A stretch of 63,700 nt of DNA. Origin: Bartonella sp. AU55XJBT. Its GTDB lineage: Bacteria > Pseudomonadota > Alphaproteobacteria > Rhizobiales > Rhizobiaceae. The notes beneath the pieces were generated by a model. That model made no database searches and had not been told where the DNA came from. It saw only the letters and a program-made list of their open reading frames with translations. The stretch is from contig NZ_JAQITC010000013.1 of NCBI RefSeq assembly GCF_028618525.1, positions 1-63,700 on the forward strand, read 5' to 3'. Below are positions 24,949-34,782 of this stretch, one piece after another (the first letter of the stretch is position 1; each line of letters begins with the position of its first letter). The translations under genes and the position numbers were made by a program.

Positions 24949-27900
24949 ATGATTAATGTATTAAGAGATTATAGATTTTTATTTATCACAACGGCTATAG
25001 TTTCTTTTTTGCCAATCGTGAGTGTTAATGCAAATTCTCATGATTTAGAAAATCTCTGTGATCCAAATGCTCAGTTTTATAAATGCAATGATGGTAAAAA
25101 ACACACGATTAAAAATAAAACTTATCATTTAAAATATTCTCAACAACATATTTCTGATTCTGCTCCTATTTCAGCTCTATATGTAGAAAAAGCAGGTACA
25201 GTTGTTGATGCATCGCAGATAACTGTTACGGGTGATAGCGCAGATGAATTATACGGCTATGGTGCATTAGCAAAAGAGGCAGCTCATCTTAATCTAAAAG
25301 ATTCAAATTTTAAGAATATACCTGCTCTTCATGCTGCAAGTGCGGTTATTCGCATGACAGATGGCACTATTACGGGGGTTTCTCACGCTATTTCTGCATT
25401 GGGTAAAGGAACAGATATTGCTTTAGTGAGTGTTAAGATTGAAACGACACCAAAAGAAACGACACAAAAAGAATTGAATGGTGTAGGAGAAATAGGTCTG
25501 ATTAGCAGTTTTGGTTCAAAGATTAGGCTGTCAGGGAGTACCGTTACTTTTAATGGGAAAGGCGCGTTTTTATCACTTTATGGAGGCGAGTATAGTTTTG
25601 ATAGTTCTGTCATTAAGGGCAAAGGAAAGCAAGAAACTGTTATCGTTGGTGAGAAAAGTGTCAATAAATTACCAGAAGCTTTTGATATCTCTCAAGGTGG
25701 CTTTGTTCAATTAAATAATAGTTCTATTGAACTGAGTGATATGCATGGTTTTTTGGTTAAAAGTTCTTCAGGGAATGTGAATAATAAAGCTAGGTTGTTG
25801 AGGCAAGAATTTAATTTAGCTGATGTGTTTAAGAAGACGAATATTAAGATTGAAAAATCCAATATTTCTGTTCAGGGGAAGGAAACCTATGGTCTATATT
25901 TTTATGGATTAGATTCCAATAATATATGGGGCAATATGAGAAATCTGGGAGCGCAAGGCGTTGCTCTGGAAAAGGCCTTTGTTCAGTTATCAAAGACAAA
26001 TTTTTTAGTTCCAGAGGGGATTGCCATTTATGGTACGGGAGATGCTGGTTATGGGGCTGAAGCTACCCTTGAATTATCAGAAAATACAAAAATCTCTGCT
26101 GATTTATTGTTAAAAGCTGAAAATAATTCTTCTCTTCGTGTTCAAGCCTATTCTTCAACCCTTACAGGGGGAACACGCATTGAGGGTAGGGCTCGTATTG
26201 ATTTGCAGTTAAGAAATAGTTCAACGTGGTATCTTACTAAGAGTAAATATCAAGGCTCACAAGAAGCCGACTTTACGGTTTCATCACTTTCTACTTTGAG
26301 CCTTTTGGATAGTACCGTTGTTTTTGAGAAATATGTCTCTCAAGATTATCAAACATTGTATATTGGAAACAAAATAAACAATGGAGACGATATGCATGCA
26401 TTAGTCAATAGCAAGAAAACAGCTGGTATGGATGACGTGTCCAATAAAGTATACAGTGCGGAAGGTAATTCTCGGATTAAGATGAGCACATTTATGCATA
26501 ATGATGGTTCATTTAATTCTCAACAAACGGATCGCATTTTGATCTATGGGGATGTTGAGGGAACCACCCTCATTGGGATGGAAAAATTTCAAAAAACTTC
26601 AGATAAAGAAGCAGGCAGTGAAAGGAGTCAAAGTGTTTCACTTATTCAAGTTGCAGGGACGGCAGAGGAAACTTCTTTTAAGTTACTCAACAGTTATACG
26701 ACGGTAAATGGTTTTCCTTATCAATATAAACTTCGTGGCTATGGTCCAAGTTCTTCTTCTGGAAATGCAGATCCCCAAAATAGATTGGTTGCAGGGAAAG
26801 GTGATTTTTGGGATTTTCGTCTCGAAAGTGTTTACATTGGTTCTGAGTTAGATTCTTCTGAATCTGCTTCTAAGCCGACGCCTACAGTTATTCCCCCTCA
26901 ATCTGAAGACGAAAAGCCAACAGAGACTATTTCGCCTGAACAACCACCTACTGTTAATCCTCCGCTTATACCTTCTACACCTGTTACGCCTGAACTGCCC
27001 TCTGTACCAACTGCTCCAGAGGATCCTTCTACTGTGCCTATGCCTTCTGCTCCTGTTGAGACCTCTACTGATGAGGTTATGCCATCTAAGCCATCTGTTC
27101 CAATCGTTCCTTCATCTACGGGCTCTGTTGCTCCTTCTTCCGTACCCGTTGAACCAAAGCCTTCTCAACCTGCTGCTCCTGTTGAGCCTTCGTCTCATCT
27201 TTCTGTTCCGTTTGATGTTCAGCCTGAACAAGGAATTAGAGCTGTTGTACCTCAATTGCCAACGTATCTTCTTTTGCCAAATGCTTTATTCCATGTGGGT
27301 TTGATGGAGATGACCACGCAAAATAAGATGTTAGAGACAATGCGGGGTGCTTTTTATTCTTTTGGAAGAGATGATAAAAACACAGCCTTTTTTCTGCGTG
27401 CTTATGGGGCAAGTCATCATTATGCTTCCAATTTATCTGCTTTTGAATATGGCTATGATGCTGAGCTTGATTATAATGCATTCCAAGCAGGTGTTTTGTT
27501 AAACGAGATTGAGAGTTTATATACGCGTACACTCTTTGGGGCTTTGGGAAATTATGGAAATCTTTCTCTAGCACCTCAGGAGGTTGAACAAAGTAAAAAA
27601 AGCCCATTGGGTAAATGGTCTATTGGGGCTTATGGAAGTCTACAGCATGATACGGGTTTTTATATTGACGGGGTTTTATCCTATGGTCTTTTTAAGGGAG
27701 ATATTTTGACGCTTGCACGGGATAAGGTTTTGGCGTTAAAGGGAAAACAGTTTAGTGGATCTTTAACGAGTGGCAAAACGTTTGCAATAGGGAGTAAAGG
27801 CGTTGTTTTTGATCCACAGGTTCAGGTTATATATCAGCAACTTCAGTTTTATCAGGCATATGATGTTGATCATATTGATGTTGATTTGGGAAAATTTCAT

Positions 27901-28203
27901 CAATGGATGGGGCGTGTTGGTGGGCGTTTAAGCAAGACGCTTGGAGTTGTGGAAGAGGGACGAGAGGTTTCTTTTTATAGTAAGCTTTCTTATTTGCATA
28001 ATTTTGAAGATAAGCAATTTGTTTCTTTTAAAGATGATTTTCAGTTAGGTTCTTTTGGTTCTTCTTTGGAAGCAGGGCTTGGGTTTAATGCGCGTCTTTC
28101 TTCAAAATTTTCTCTTCATGGGGATGTAACCTATCGGCATCGGCTTAAAAAAGTTGGTTTTTCTGGTGCCAGTTTCTCTGCTGGATTGCGCCACCGTTTT
28201 TAA
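24949..28203 (+). CDS. Autotransporter 5
   Basis: A 1084-aa autotransporter. The signal peptide is MINVLRDYRFLFITTAIVSF, followed by the Cys motif CDPNAQFYKCNDGKKHTI. The beta-helix-like passenger carries YQTLYIGNKINN, DRILIYGDVEGTTL and IQVAGTAEETSF and ends FWDFRLES (about residue 626). A Pro/Ser/Thr-rich linker of about 130 residues, without an obvious exact repeat, leads to IRAVVPQLPTYLLLPN. The barrel ends LRHRF. It is the most diverged intact copy: the barrel has LSLAPQEVEQSKKS where others have LSLQPLNVEQSQKS. The purine-rich tract AAGGGGGAAGAAG lies about 25 bp before the start. Confidence 0.93.
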   Translation: MINVLRDYRFLFITTAIVSFLPIVSVNANSHDLENLCDPNAQFYKCNDGKKHTIKNKTYHLKYSQQHISDSAPISALYVEKAGTVVDASQITVTGDSADELYGYGALAKEAAHLNLKDSNFKNIPALHAASAVIRMTDGTITGVSHAISALGKGTDIALVSVKIETTPKETTQKELNGVGEIGLISSFGSKIRLSGSTVTFNGKGAFLSLYGGEYSFDSSVIKGKGKQETVIVGEKSVNKLPEAFDISQGGFVQLNNSSIELSDMHGFLVKSSSGNVNNKARLLRQEFNLADVFKKTNIKIEKSNISVQGKETYGLYFYGLDSNNIWGNMRNLGAQGVALEKAFVQLSKTNFLVPEGIAIYGTGDAGYGAEATLELSENTKISADLLLKAENNSSLRVQAYSSTLTGGTRIEGRARIDLQLRNSSTWYLTKSKYQGSQEADFTVSSLSTLSLLDSTVVFEKYVSQDYQTLYIGNKINNGDDMHALVNSKKTAGMDDVSNKVYSAEGNSRIKMSTFMHNDGSFNSQQTDRILIYGDVEGTTLIGMEKFQKTSDKEAGSERSQSVSLIQVAGTAEETSFKLLNSYTTVNGFPYQYKLRGYGPSSSSGNADPQNRLVAGKGDFWDFRLESVYIGSELDSSESASKPTPTVIPPQSEDEKPTETISPEQPPTVNPPLIPSTPVTPELPSVPTAPEDPSTVPMPSAPVETSTDEVMPSKPSVPIVPSSTGSVAPSSVPVEPKPSQPAAPVEPSSHLSVPFDVQPEQGIRAVVPQLPTYLLLPNALFHVGLMEMTTQNKMLETMRGAFYSFGRDDKNTAFFLRAYGASHHYASNLSAFEYGYDAELDYNAFQAGVLLNEIESLYTRTLFGALGNYGNLSLAPQEVEQSKKSPLGKWSIGAYGSLQHDTGFYIDGVLSYGLFKGDILTLARDKVLALKGKQFSGSLTSGKTFAIGSKGVVFDPQVQVIYQQLQFYQAYDVDHIDVDLGKFHQWMGRVGGRLSKTLGVVEEGREVSFYSKLSYLHNFEDKQFVSFKDDFQLGSFGSSLEAGLGFNARLSSKFSLHGDVTYRHRLKKVGFSGASFSAGLRHRF

Positions 28204-28230
28204 AAGAGGTCCATTGTACATTTTTATATG

Positions 28231-28258
28231 AAAGGCAGAAGATTTTTCTGCCTTTTTA
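28231..28258 (+). terminator. Intrinsic terminator of autotransporter 5
   Basis: AAAGGCAGAA, a short loop and TTCTGCCTTTTT lie about 30 bp after the stop codon. Confidence 0.9.
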
Positions 28259-29282
28259 ATCTCTTAACTTATATTCCTTCATCAATATATGGTTATTTTT
28301 TTAAGTATAAAAGGTTACTATAAACGATTTTTTTGATTGATGATTGAAGTTACTCAAGATGCTTTCTTCTATGTAATGAGAAACTTTTCTAAAAGTTTTA
28401 ATGTTGTGATATGAGGAAAGGTTTCATTATGAATGTGATAAAAATCTTTTATACTGAATGCTTTGTTGCGGAATCTTTCAAAAAAGGCGGTATTGTTGGT
28501 TGTTTTTTTAATATTAAAGTGGGCTAAGAATGGTTTTTTAAGCGTTTTTCTTAAGAGTTTTTAGGGTTATTTGTGTCCAATTTTATTCATTTTTTAAAGA
28601 TGTTTCCTTGAGGATGTTAGAAAATATGTGTCCTTTTAGAAAAGGCTGAGAGAATTTGAGGTTAAATTATCATAAAAAGTAAAGGATGCTTGATCGTGTT
28701 TTTAGGGATGTTGTTTCTTTTTTGCAAATGATAGACACCAAGAGAAATTTTGATAAGATATAGAGTATTTGTTATTGCTCTAATAAGTGGGTGTCATCAT
28801 TCTATTTTTTAGGATTCCAATATTGCAGTGATTTTAGCATTTGAAAGTATTCATAATTGGTTGATTCAATATAAATAGATTGGAACCGAGAGAATTTTAT
28901 GATTTGAAGGACTTTCATTCCTACGTGTAAAACGATGAACACCCTTTATTAAACCAATTTGATATGTCTAGAAAAGAAACCGGATTGTCGATCAGAACAG
29001 GTAGGGAATTTTATTTTTTGAGGTATCAAGCGGCGGTCAAAAAAATTTTATTAAAAAAATAGTGTCGAGTTTTCTTCTTTTTATCGTAGGAATAAAGAGG
29101 CCTTTTCTTGTCTAAAGGGAGCCGCTAGCAAGGTGGAAGGCTTCATGATTATAAAGACTTTGGGGATTTGGGGGGAGGGTGTTTGCAACTTCTGTGAGTT
29201 CTAGAGATGTGTGGAGGTTCAGATTTCTAGAGGATTGCGTGGGTATTTTTATCGGCGATGGTTGTGCTTGTTGGTGTTTGGC
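28259..29282. other. 1-kb AT-rich region after the autotransporter block
   Basis: No supported gene. At 28857-28955, TTGGTTGATTCAATATAAA and then ACTTTCATTCCTACGTG-AAAACGATGAA form a diverged copy of a sequence at 33105-33210. The minus-strand WD40 gene ends at its right edge. The rest was not recognised. Confidence 0.4.
28857..28955 (+). repeat. Dispersed repeat (partner at 33105-33210)
   Basis: It shares TTGATTCAATATAAA and, about 50 bp later, CTTTCATTC followed by AAAACGATGAA with the sequence at 33105. About 100 bp are alignable by eye, with many differences. It could be the edge of a decayed mobile element; nothing protein-like was seen in it. Confidence 0.4.
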
Positions 29283-30260
29283 TTAATCAGTGATATTAAT
29301 TATACCACATTCACCATTTTCACTGCCGAAGGTGAGGGTCTGCCCTGTTTGATCCCAGTTGAGTGCTGAAATAGCGCTTTTTCCATACCCTTTTAAAAGA
29401 ACTTCTTTTCCATCACGAAAATGTGCCGCTAAAATCATTCCATCATTGAAGCCTATGGCAACAATTTCTTCGCTTGGATGGCATGAAACGGTGCTAACAA
29501 GGGCATTTGCTCGTGTTCCAAGTTCTAGGGGTGTTTTTCCCATGGGGCCGTCTTTTGTATGAAAGGGCCAAACAATTGCAGCAGAAGCACCTGATGTTGC
29601 GAGCCATTTTCCTTTTGCACTCCAAGACCAGCTTTTGACTTTACTTGGGTAGCCACTCATCCGTAAATGTTGATGATCGGCAAGACGCCAGCCGTGTAAG
29701 GCGTTTTCTTGCATCGTGGAAATGACGTAGCGGTTGTCTGGTGAAAAGGTAACACCACAATGAGCGCCTTTCCATAGCAATGTGGTGGGAGATGTTTGTG
29801 TTGAGAGCCAATGAAGGGTAACGCCATTGTAATGGGCAATGGCAAGTCGTAAACCTTTGGGGGCAAAAGCCAAACCTTCTACACTGCGTTCATGTGGTAG
29901 CTCTTGTTGTTCTTTTCCAACATGTACAAATGCAAGACGTGCAGAGGAAAAGGCAAAAGCTTTTTGGGGACCAAAAGCAACGTTATTTATCCATTTGCGT
30001 TCTTTTTGACTGAGCAGTTCTGTGTGACCACCTACTGTTGTTTGACAGACTTTTCCATCTTCTCCTCCTGTGATGATCGCAGTCTTGTCATGGGAAAAAT
30101 GACTTGAAATTATTCCTTGGTGAACTTCAAAGACTTGTGGGGTTGGGGTTAAAAAAACAATCAAACCTTCCACGGAAACAAAGGCTGGTTTATTGCCTAT
30201 AAAACCACAGGAAAGGCAGTAACTTTGGAGATCATAATGGGTTATGTTTGGCATTGTCAC
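29283..30260 (-). CDS. WD40-repeat protein in CobW operon
   Basis: A 325-aa protein with WD40-like blades, for example HFSHDKTAIITGGEDGKVCQT, TFSPDNRYVISTMQENALHGW, WSAKGKWLATSGASAAIVW and LNWDQTGQTLTFGSENGECG. No signal peptide is present, so it is probably cytoplasmic, acting as a beta-propeller scaffold. It starts 5 bp after the CobW-type GTPase gene, the tightest link in the operon, which suggests a partner in the same process (metal delivery). As I recall, pairing of a COG0523 GTPase with a WD40 protein occurs in other Rhizobiales. The exact role is unknown. Confidence 0.85.
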   Translation of the reverse strand: MTMPNITHYDLQSYCLSCGFIGNKPAFVSVEGLIVFLTPTPQVFEVHQGIISSHFSHDKTAIITGGEDGKVCQTTVGGHTELLSQKERKWINNVAFGPQKAFAFSSARLAFVHVGKEQQELPHERSVEGLAFAPKGLRLAIAHYNGVTLHWLSTQTSPTTLLWKGAHCGVTFSPDNRYVISTMQENALHGWRLADHQHLRMSGYPSKVKSWSWSAKGKWLATSGASAAIVWPFHTKDGPMGKTPLELGTRANALVSTVSCHPSEEIVAIGFNDGMILAAHFRDGKEVLLKGYGKSAISALNWDQTGQTLTFGSENGECGIINITD

Positions 30261-30265
30261 TCATT

Positions 30266-31297
30266 TTATGCGCAATTTTCAAAATCAGTTTTTAATTTTT
30301 CGCCATCAAGAGAGCGGCCGATAAAAACAAGGCGGCTTTCTCGTTTTTCATCCTCACGCCATGGGCGTTGGTGTTGTCCCTCAACAAGCATATGAATACC
30401 TTGAATGACATAACGATCATCATCTCCTTGAAAGGCAATAATGCCTTTAAGACGCAAGATATTAGGCCCTTGTTGCTGCGTAAGCTGTTGGATCCAAGGG
30501 AAAAATTTTTCTGGTTGCAGGGCACCTGTTTTTAAACTAACAGAAGTGACGGTAATATCATGAATGCTGGATGTGTGATGATGATGCTCATGATGGCAAT
30601 CGGGGCCACACACATGATCTTCAGATTGGTTTGTATGCTTGTCATCAAGAAAATGAGGTTCATGGTCTAGGGTTCGTTGGAGATCAAAGAAACCACGATT
30701 GAGAAGTTTATCAAGAGGAATCTTGGTGCGCTGTGTTGTATAGAGTATAGCGCGAGGATTAATGGCAAGAATAAGAGATTCTGCATGGGTATGTTCTTGT
30801 GCCGTGACGAGATCAATCTTATTTAAAAGAACGATGTCTGCGAAGGCAATTTGCTCTTCAACTTCACGACTTTTTTGCAGTTGAGAGGGCAAATGCTGTG
30901 CATCAACGACAGCTATGACACTGTCAAGCGTTGTTTTTTCATGGACAGTATCATCCATGAAAAAGGTTTGTGCTACGGGAACCGGATTGGCAAGTCCTGT
31001 TGTTTCTATAATAATCGCATCAAATCGATGAGAACGTTGCATCAAACTTTCCAGAATGCGAATGAGATCGCCCCGCACAGTGCAGCAAACACAGCCGTTA
31101 TTCATTTCATAAATTTCTTCATCTGATTCAATGATCAGGTCATTATCAATCCCAATTTCACCAAATTCATTGACAATGACAGCATAACGTTTGCCATGAT
31201 TTTCACTGAGAATGCGGTTGAGAAGGGTGGTTTTTCCTGCGCCAAGATAGCCCGTGAGAACCGTAACAGGAAGTTTTTTTTTGGGTGTCGTTTCCAT
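30266..31297 (-). CDS. CobW/COG0523 family GTPase, likely metal chaperone
   Basis: A 343-aa P-loop GTPase. The N-terminal Walker A is [13 protein letters not shown], followed by the metal-binding motif NNGCVCC (about residue 70) and the specificity motif NKIDLV. An insert around residues 225-245 has CGPDC followed by a His run. The C-terminal CobW domain includes [19 protein letters not shown]0523 proteins deliver Zn or Co to metalloenzymes using GTP. The His/Cys-rich insert favours zinc. It lies 21 bp after a metal-dependent creatininase-like gene, which could be the client enzyme. A Fur-family gene exists far away at 63 kb; no Zur box was identified here. Confidence 0.93.
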   Translation of the reverse strand: METTPKKKLPVTVLTGYLGAGKTTLLNRILSENHGKRYAVIVNEFGEIGIDNDLIIESDEEIYEMNNGCVCCTVRGDLIRILESLMQRSHRFDAIIIETTGLANPVPVAQTFFMDDTVHEKTTLDSVIAVVDAQHLPSQLQKSREVEEQIAFADIVLLNKIDLVTAQEHTHAESLILAINPRAILYTTQRTKIPLDKLLNRGFFDLQRTLDHEPHFLDDKHTNQSEDHVCGPDCHHEHHHHTSSIHDITVTSVSLKTGALQPEKFFPWIQQLTQQQGPNILRLKGIIAFQGDDDRYVIQGIHMLVEGQHQRPWREDEKRESRLVFIGRSLDGEKLKTDFENCA

Positions 31298-31318
31298 GGA
31301 GAGACCTTTTATTGTTCT

Positions 31319-32062
31319 TTATTGCCATGTGTTTATGTTAAATCGCTTGATATCATCAAGTAAATCACGAAGCTGAGACAGAACATGAGAAAAGATTGCT
31401 TTACCGGCTTGGGGGGTTGCTTTGCTTGCATTTCCTGCTGCACCTTGCGTGTTGAGATCACGCATTGTCCAGCCAAAAGCATGAGGACCATAAGCGCGTA
31501 AATAGCGATAATTGGCAATCATATCCGCTTGTTTATTATGAAAATTTTTTGCCTTTTCCATATGGACTTTTTCTGGGGCTAAATAGAGCATGAGAGAGGT
31601 TTCGATAAAACCTCCATGGATATCAAGAGGCTGTTGAGAAGGTTCTATCAGACCTTGTGGCAAACCAAAACGGCTCCAGCTTGTTGCTACAGCAAGCATG
31701 GAAAGGCGCCTTCTCAATTCGGTGATAACAATGCTCATTAAAGGTGAATTGCCACCGTGAGCATTGAGAAGAAGAAGACGGTTGATCCCTTTGTCATAGC
31801 AGTTTTCACCAATCTTTATCCAGCGCTTAATCGCATCAGAAAAGGTCAGGGTTTGTGTTCCTGTGATATCCATATGTTCTATAGAATAGCCAATTTTTTC
31901 AACTGGTAAAAGGGCGATATGAAATTGTTCTTTTGTTTCTAACGTGAGGGCTTTTGCAAAAGCTTCAGCAATAATCCAGTCGGTTTCAAAGGGAAGGTGC
32001 TCTCCGTGATATTCATGTGCGCCCAAAGGTAAAAGAGCGAGAAAAGGTGTGTTAGATACCAT
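31319..32062 (-). CDS. Creatininase-family metal-dependent amidohydrolase
   Basis: A 247-aa protein of the creatininase/COG1402 family. Typical metal-site segments are present: PLGAHEYHGEHLPFETD near the N-terminus (Glu and His ligands), NAHGGNSP at about residue 105 and HGGFIETS at about 148, where the Glu is the expected ligand. These enzymes hydrolyse cyclic amides or formamides; the substrate cannot be told here. It is the first gene of the operon with the CobW GTPase and the WD40 protein, and may be the metalloenzyme that the GTPase serves. Confidence 0.88.
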   Translation of the reverse strand: MVSNTPFLALLPLGAHEYHGEHLPFETDWIIAEAFAKALTLETKEQFHIALLPVEKIGYSIEHMDITGTQTLTFSDAIKRWIKIGENCYDKGINRLLLLNAHGGNSPLMSIVITELRRRLSMLAVATSWSRFGLPQGLIEPSQQPLDIHGGFIETSLMLYLAPEKVHMEKAKNFHNKQADMIANYRYLRAYGPHAFGWTMRDLNTQGAAGNASKATPQAGKAIFSHVLSQLRDLLDDIKRFNINTWQ

Positions 32063-32488
32063 AAATTATTGCCCAAAAGAGGAGTTCATATAGATAAAGT
32101 GATCAAAGGTGCTGTCACTATTTAATCTATCTATAAGAGAAACGCAAATAGGTGTATTTTTACATCCCATAGGGATATTCTAAAAATGAGAGCTTTATTA
32201 AAAATAGTGAAAGGTTTTACTGAGAGAAGCTAACACAGTTTTGATGGAATATGCGCTACCCCTTCTAAAGATCGATAACTTCTGTAAGCATTTTTGATTG
32301 TGTCTTTTTGCTTTTAATCAGGATTCTTGCGCTGTGAATTCAAGTTTACATAGATGTCTTACAAAAGAATGAAAATGTTTGTACACGCATTTTACTTTGA
32401 AGAGTGTCTTAACAGATTTTAGTGTTTATGAAGAAAAAATGAATGTAATGAGAAGAATTTACATGAGATGAAATCACATAATGACACT

Positions 32489-32700
32489 ATATTGATTTAT
32501 AAAGAGTGTTTATTTTTTCATGTTGAATGAGAGTCTCGAAAATCATAAGATTTTTTTATTCCAAACCTGTTCCATTTTGAGTAAATAAAAACCATGTCTC
32601 TTACACATCACAAGTAGATTAGCTGTAAGGCGTGAAACTGTACAGGTATGCTTCTTATAAATCACCTCAAATGCTAAAAGTTTGGTCTTGCAACTCGACG
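32489..32700 (+). pseudogene. Integrase leader remnant (copy B)
   Basis: ATATTGATTTATAAAG..., then CTGTTCCATTTTGAGTAAAT, then ATGCTTCTTATAAATCACCT match the leader and first codons of the integrase remnants near 19.9 and 38.1 kb. From ATG 32648 the peptide MLLINHLKC-stop-KFGLAT parallels SLINCLKGPKAVATF of copy A. The rest of the gene is missing; past about 32.7 kb the resemblance is lost. Confidence 0.5.
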
Positions 32701-33044
32701 CGCAGCGTCGCGAAATTGTAGAGAGCTTGATGAGTTTATAATTTGTTGAGTGATCAGATGATAAAGAAGAAGCATCGTTGAAACTAAGATAAACAGAACC
32801 CCATTGTGTTGCACGTCGCTTGTTTTAAAGAAAAAGCAAGTATTCAAGCCTATTTTGTAATGCTGTACGTTGAAGAGTATAACGGTAAATCCCTATAATA
32901 GAAAAACGATTGTATACGATCATCTTTATACTTGTTGAAGTAAAAGGGAGGTGCCAGCATATACTTTGTCATCTTGCGATTTTTGCAACATCCCTTGGTG
33001 CTTAAAATACCTCATAAGTGATATTTTTTTCTTTAAGGTTTTCT

Positions 33045-33080
33045 CCCTATACATCACTTTCGCCCTATACATCACTTTCG
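33045..33080. repeat. 2 x 18-bp tandem direct repeat
   Basis: CCCTATACATCACTTTCG is present twice in a row. Confidence 0.95.
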
Positions 33081-33104
33081 TTTGTGCTTTGTAAGCAAAT
33101 AAAT

Positions 33105-33210
33105 TTGATTGATTCAATATAAAAAGCGTTAAACTTAAGGGAAATTTATAATCATTAGGTGGTCTTTCATTCAAACATGCAAAACAATGAATCATGATTA
33201 TAAATCAGTC
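33105..33210 (+). repeat. Dispersed repeat (partner at 28857-28955)
   Basis: It has TTGATTGATTCAATATAAA at its left end and CTTTCATTC, then AAAACAATGAA at its right end, as in the partner copy after the autotransporters. Origin unknown. Confidence 0.4.
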
Positions 33211-33241
33211 TTTTTCTTTTAAGATGAGCCGTGGATACATT

Positions 33242-33320
33242 GATTGATCAAGATTGGGATTGATCAAGATTGGGATTGATCAAGATTGGGATTGATCAAG
33301 ATTGGGATTGATCAATATTA
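33242..33320. repeat. 16-bp tandem array with TTGATCAA palindrome
   Basis: Four perfect copies of GATTGATCAAGATTGG (33242-33305) are followed by a partial fifth. Each unit contains the 8-bp palindrome TTGATCAA. It lies about 260 bp upstream of the first small secreted-protein gene and could be an array of binding sites or a simple slippage repeat. Confidence 0.95.
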
Positions 33321-33576
33321 GTTTTCGAGGGCTATTTTTTTTAAGTTGTTTATTTTGAAGCTGGTCCTTCAAAAACGTGATTTTTTCATAGGTTGCTCTA
33401 TCACGTTTTCTTCAAATATTTAAACATTTTTTTATTAAAATTTTAATCACGCTTATAGTGAATATAGTATATGTATAATAGTTAATATAGTATATATATA
33501 AAAATAAATTGTTAGGAAATAGTTTTTATTATTATTTTACTTTTTTATTTAAATAAAAATATGGTAATATGGGTTT

Positions 33577-33874
33577 ATGTTTCACATATTTAAAAATAAT
33601 TTTTATTGCTCTATTTTTATAGCATTCATTCTTTTTTTTTGCACAAGGTGCAGAAAGGCATATGAATATTGCTAAAGAGTTCTTTCAAAGAGAGTTATTT
33701 TTTATTCATCAAGAGAAAAATATAGTAGCTCGAAATATAGATAAGGCTGTGATCTATCCTATTGAAGAAAAAAATAAGCTAACTTTCATAAAAGCTAGGA
33801 AAGAGAATTGTTTTTCAGTATTTTGGGGAATTATCTTATTTTTCATGAATATCTTAATATTTGGTTTTAGATAG
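33577..33874 (+). pseudogene. Small secreted protein, frameshifted in a T9 tract
   Basis: ATG 33577 opens MFHIFKNNFYCSIFIAFILF, a signal peptide like that of the gene at 34783 (MFKVFKNRVCSFTFTLLILF), but the frame soon closes. Removing one T from the nine-T run at 33632-33640 joins it to the second frame, giving FFAQGAERHMNIAKEF and then AVIYPIEEKNKLTF and NCFSVFWGIILFFMNI. The last part matches AVIYGIEEQDGVAF and GNVFWGGIGVFSLL of the paralogue. The repaired product is about 98 residues. The downstream frame alone (from ATG 33662) would lack an export signal. A homopolymer at this site could allow phase variation. Function unknown. Confidence 0.72.
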
Positions 33875-34782
33875 TTTTCTAGCGCTTTTGTGTTGTTTAT
33901 AATGTTTTGTAAATCTGATAAGTTGATTCAGTTTATAAGTGCATTTTATCAATTTTGAAAATAGAGTTCTTGAAGAATCTTTTACGCTTTATAACCATTT
34001 TATTCAAAAAATAGGACAGACTTTTAAGGTTTATTGGTGAAAATATATTTATTCTAGATCGCGGTTTTTATTTGCTCGCGATTTTATTTTTCGACATTAT
34101 CAAGAGCAAATCTGTACCATATCGATGAGTGATGTAAGATATAATAAAGGATCCTTGAAGTGCTATTCCATCTTTCTCTGATCTCAATAATAGAGAAGTA
34201 TTTTTATTGATATTTTTTAAGGTTATATGGTTTTAAAATTTATTGTCATTTCAATGTATTTATAAAATTTATAGTCTATACTTTTTAAATGAATTTAGTT
34301 TTTGAAGCTTTATTTTGCTGTGAAATTTGATAAATTTTTATTACTTTGAAGTATATTGATAAAAATTATTACTTTTATCCTCTTAATTTAATAGCATCAA
34401 TGATAAATGATTCTATTGTAAAAATAAGAAATTACTCTTGATATTCATAAATATTTTTAAAATTATAGATAATAATGAAGTATTACATTTTACTTTGATA
34501 AGTTTTTTTGTAATGTGAGGCGATGTTTAATTTTGTTCGCCATGTTTTATAGTCATTTGATTTTAAAATAAATTTTCTTAACTAGGTTGTTTAGAAATTT
34601 TCTAGTATTGTTGTTATTATTTTTAAAATTTAAATTATTTTGTTTTTATATCTTTACATTCAATACATAATGTATTATATTTAATATAAAGTTACATATA
34701 ATATATCATATTGTGTTATTTATTTTTATATATAAATATTCTTTCACTTTTTCAGTGAAGAAAAAGAGGAGCAAACGAAGCT
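33875..34782. other. Extremely AT-rich 900-bp spacer
   Basis: There is no open frame worth calling. Runs of A and T dominate. TAAAGTTACATATAATATATC at about 34688-34708 resembles the TTTACATA elements before autotransporters and may be the promoter of the small secreted-protein gene at 34783. Confidence 0.4.

Larger units (their letters stand above)
32063..33576. other. 1.5-kb AT-rich intergenic region with repeats
   Basis: It contains the integrase leader remnant, an 18-bp direct repeat at 33045-33080, the dispersed repeat at 33105-33210 and a 16-bp tandem array at 33242-33320. A minus-strand frame at 32926-33195 (89 codons) runs through these repeats and resembles nothing, so it is not called as a gene. 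Confidence 0.5.

Noticed and set aside
32926..33195. Minus-strand 89-codon frame
   Set aside because: It runs through direct and dispersed repeats, has no ribosome-binding site and resembles nothing.
33242..33320. Possible CRISPR array
   Set aside because: Units are directly adjacent with no spacers, the repeat is only 16 bp and there are no cas genes.
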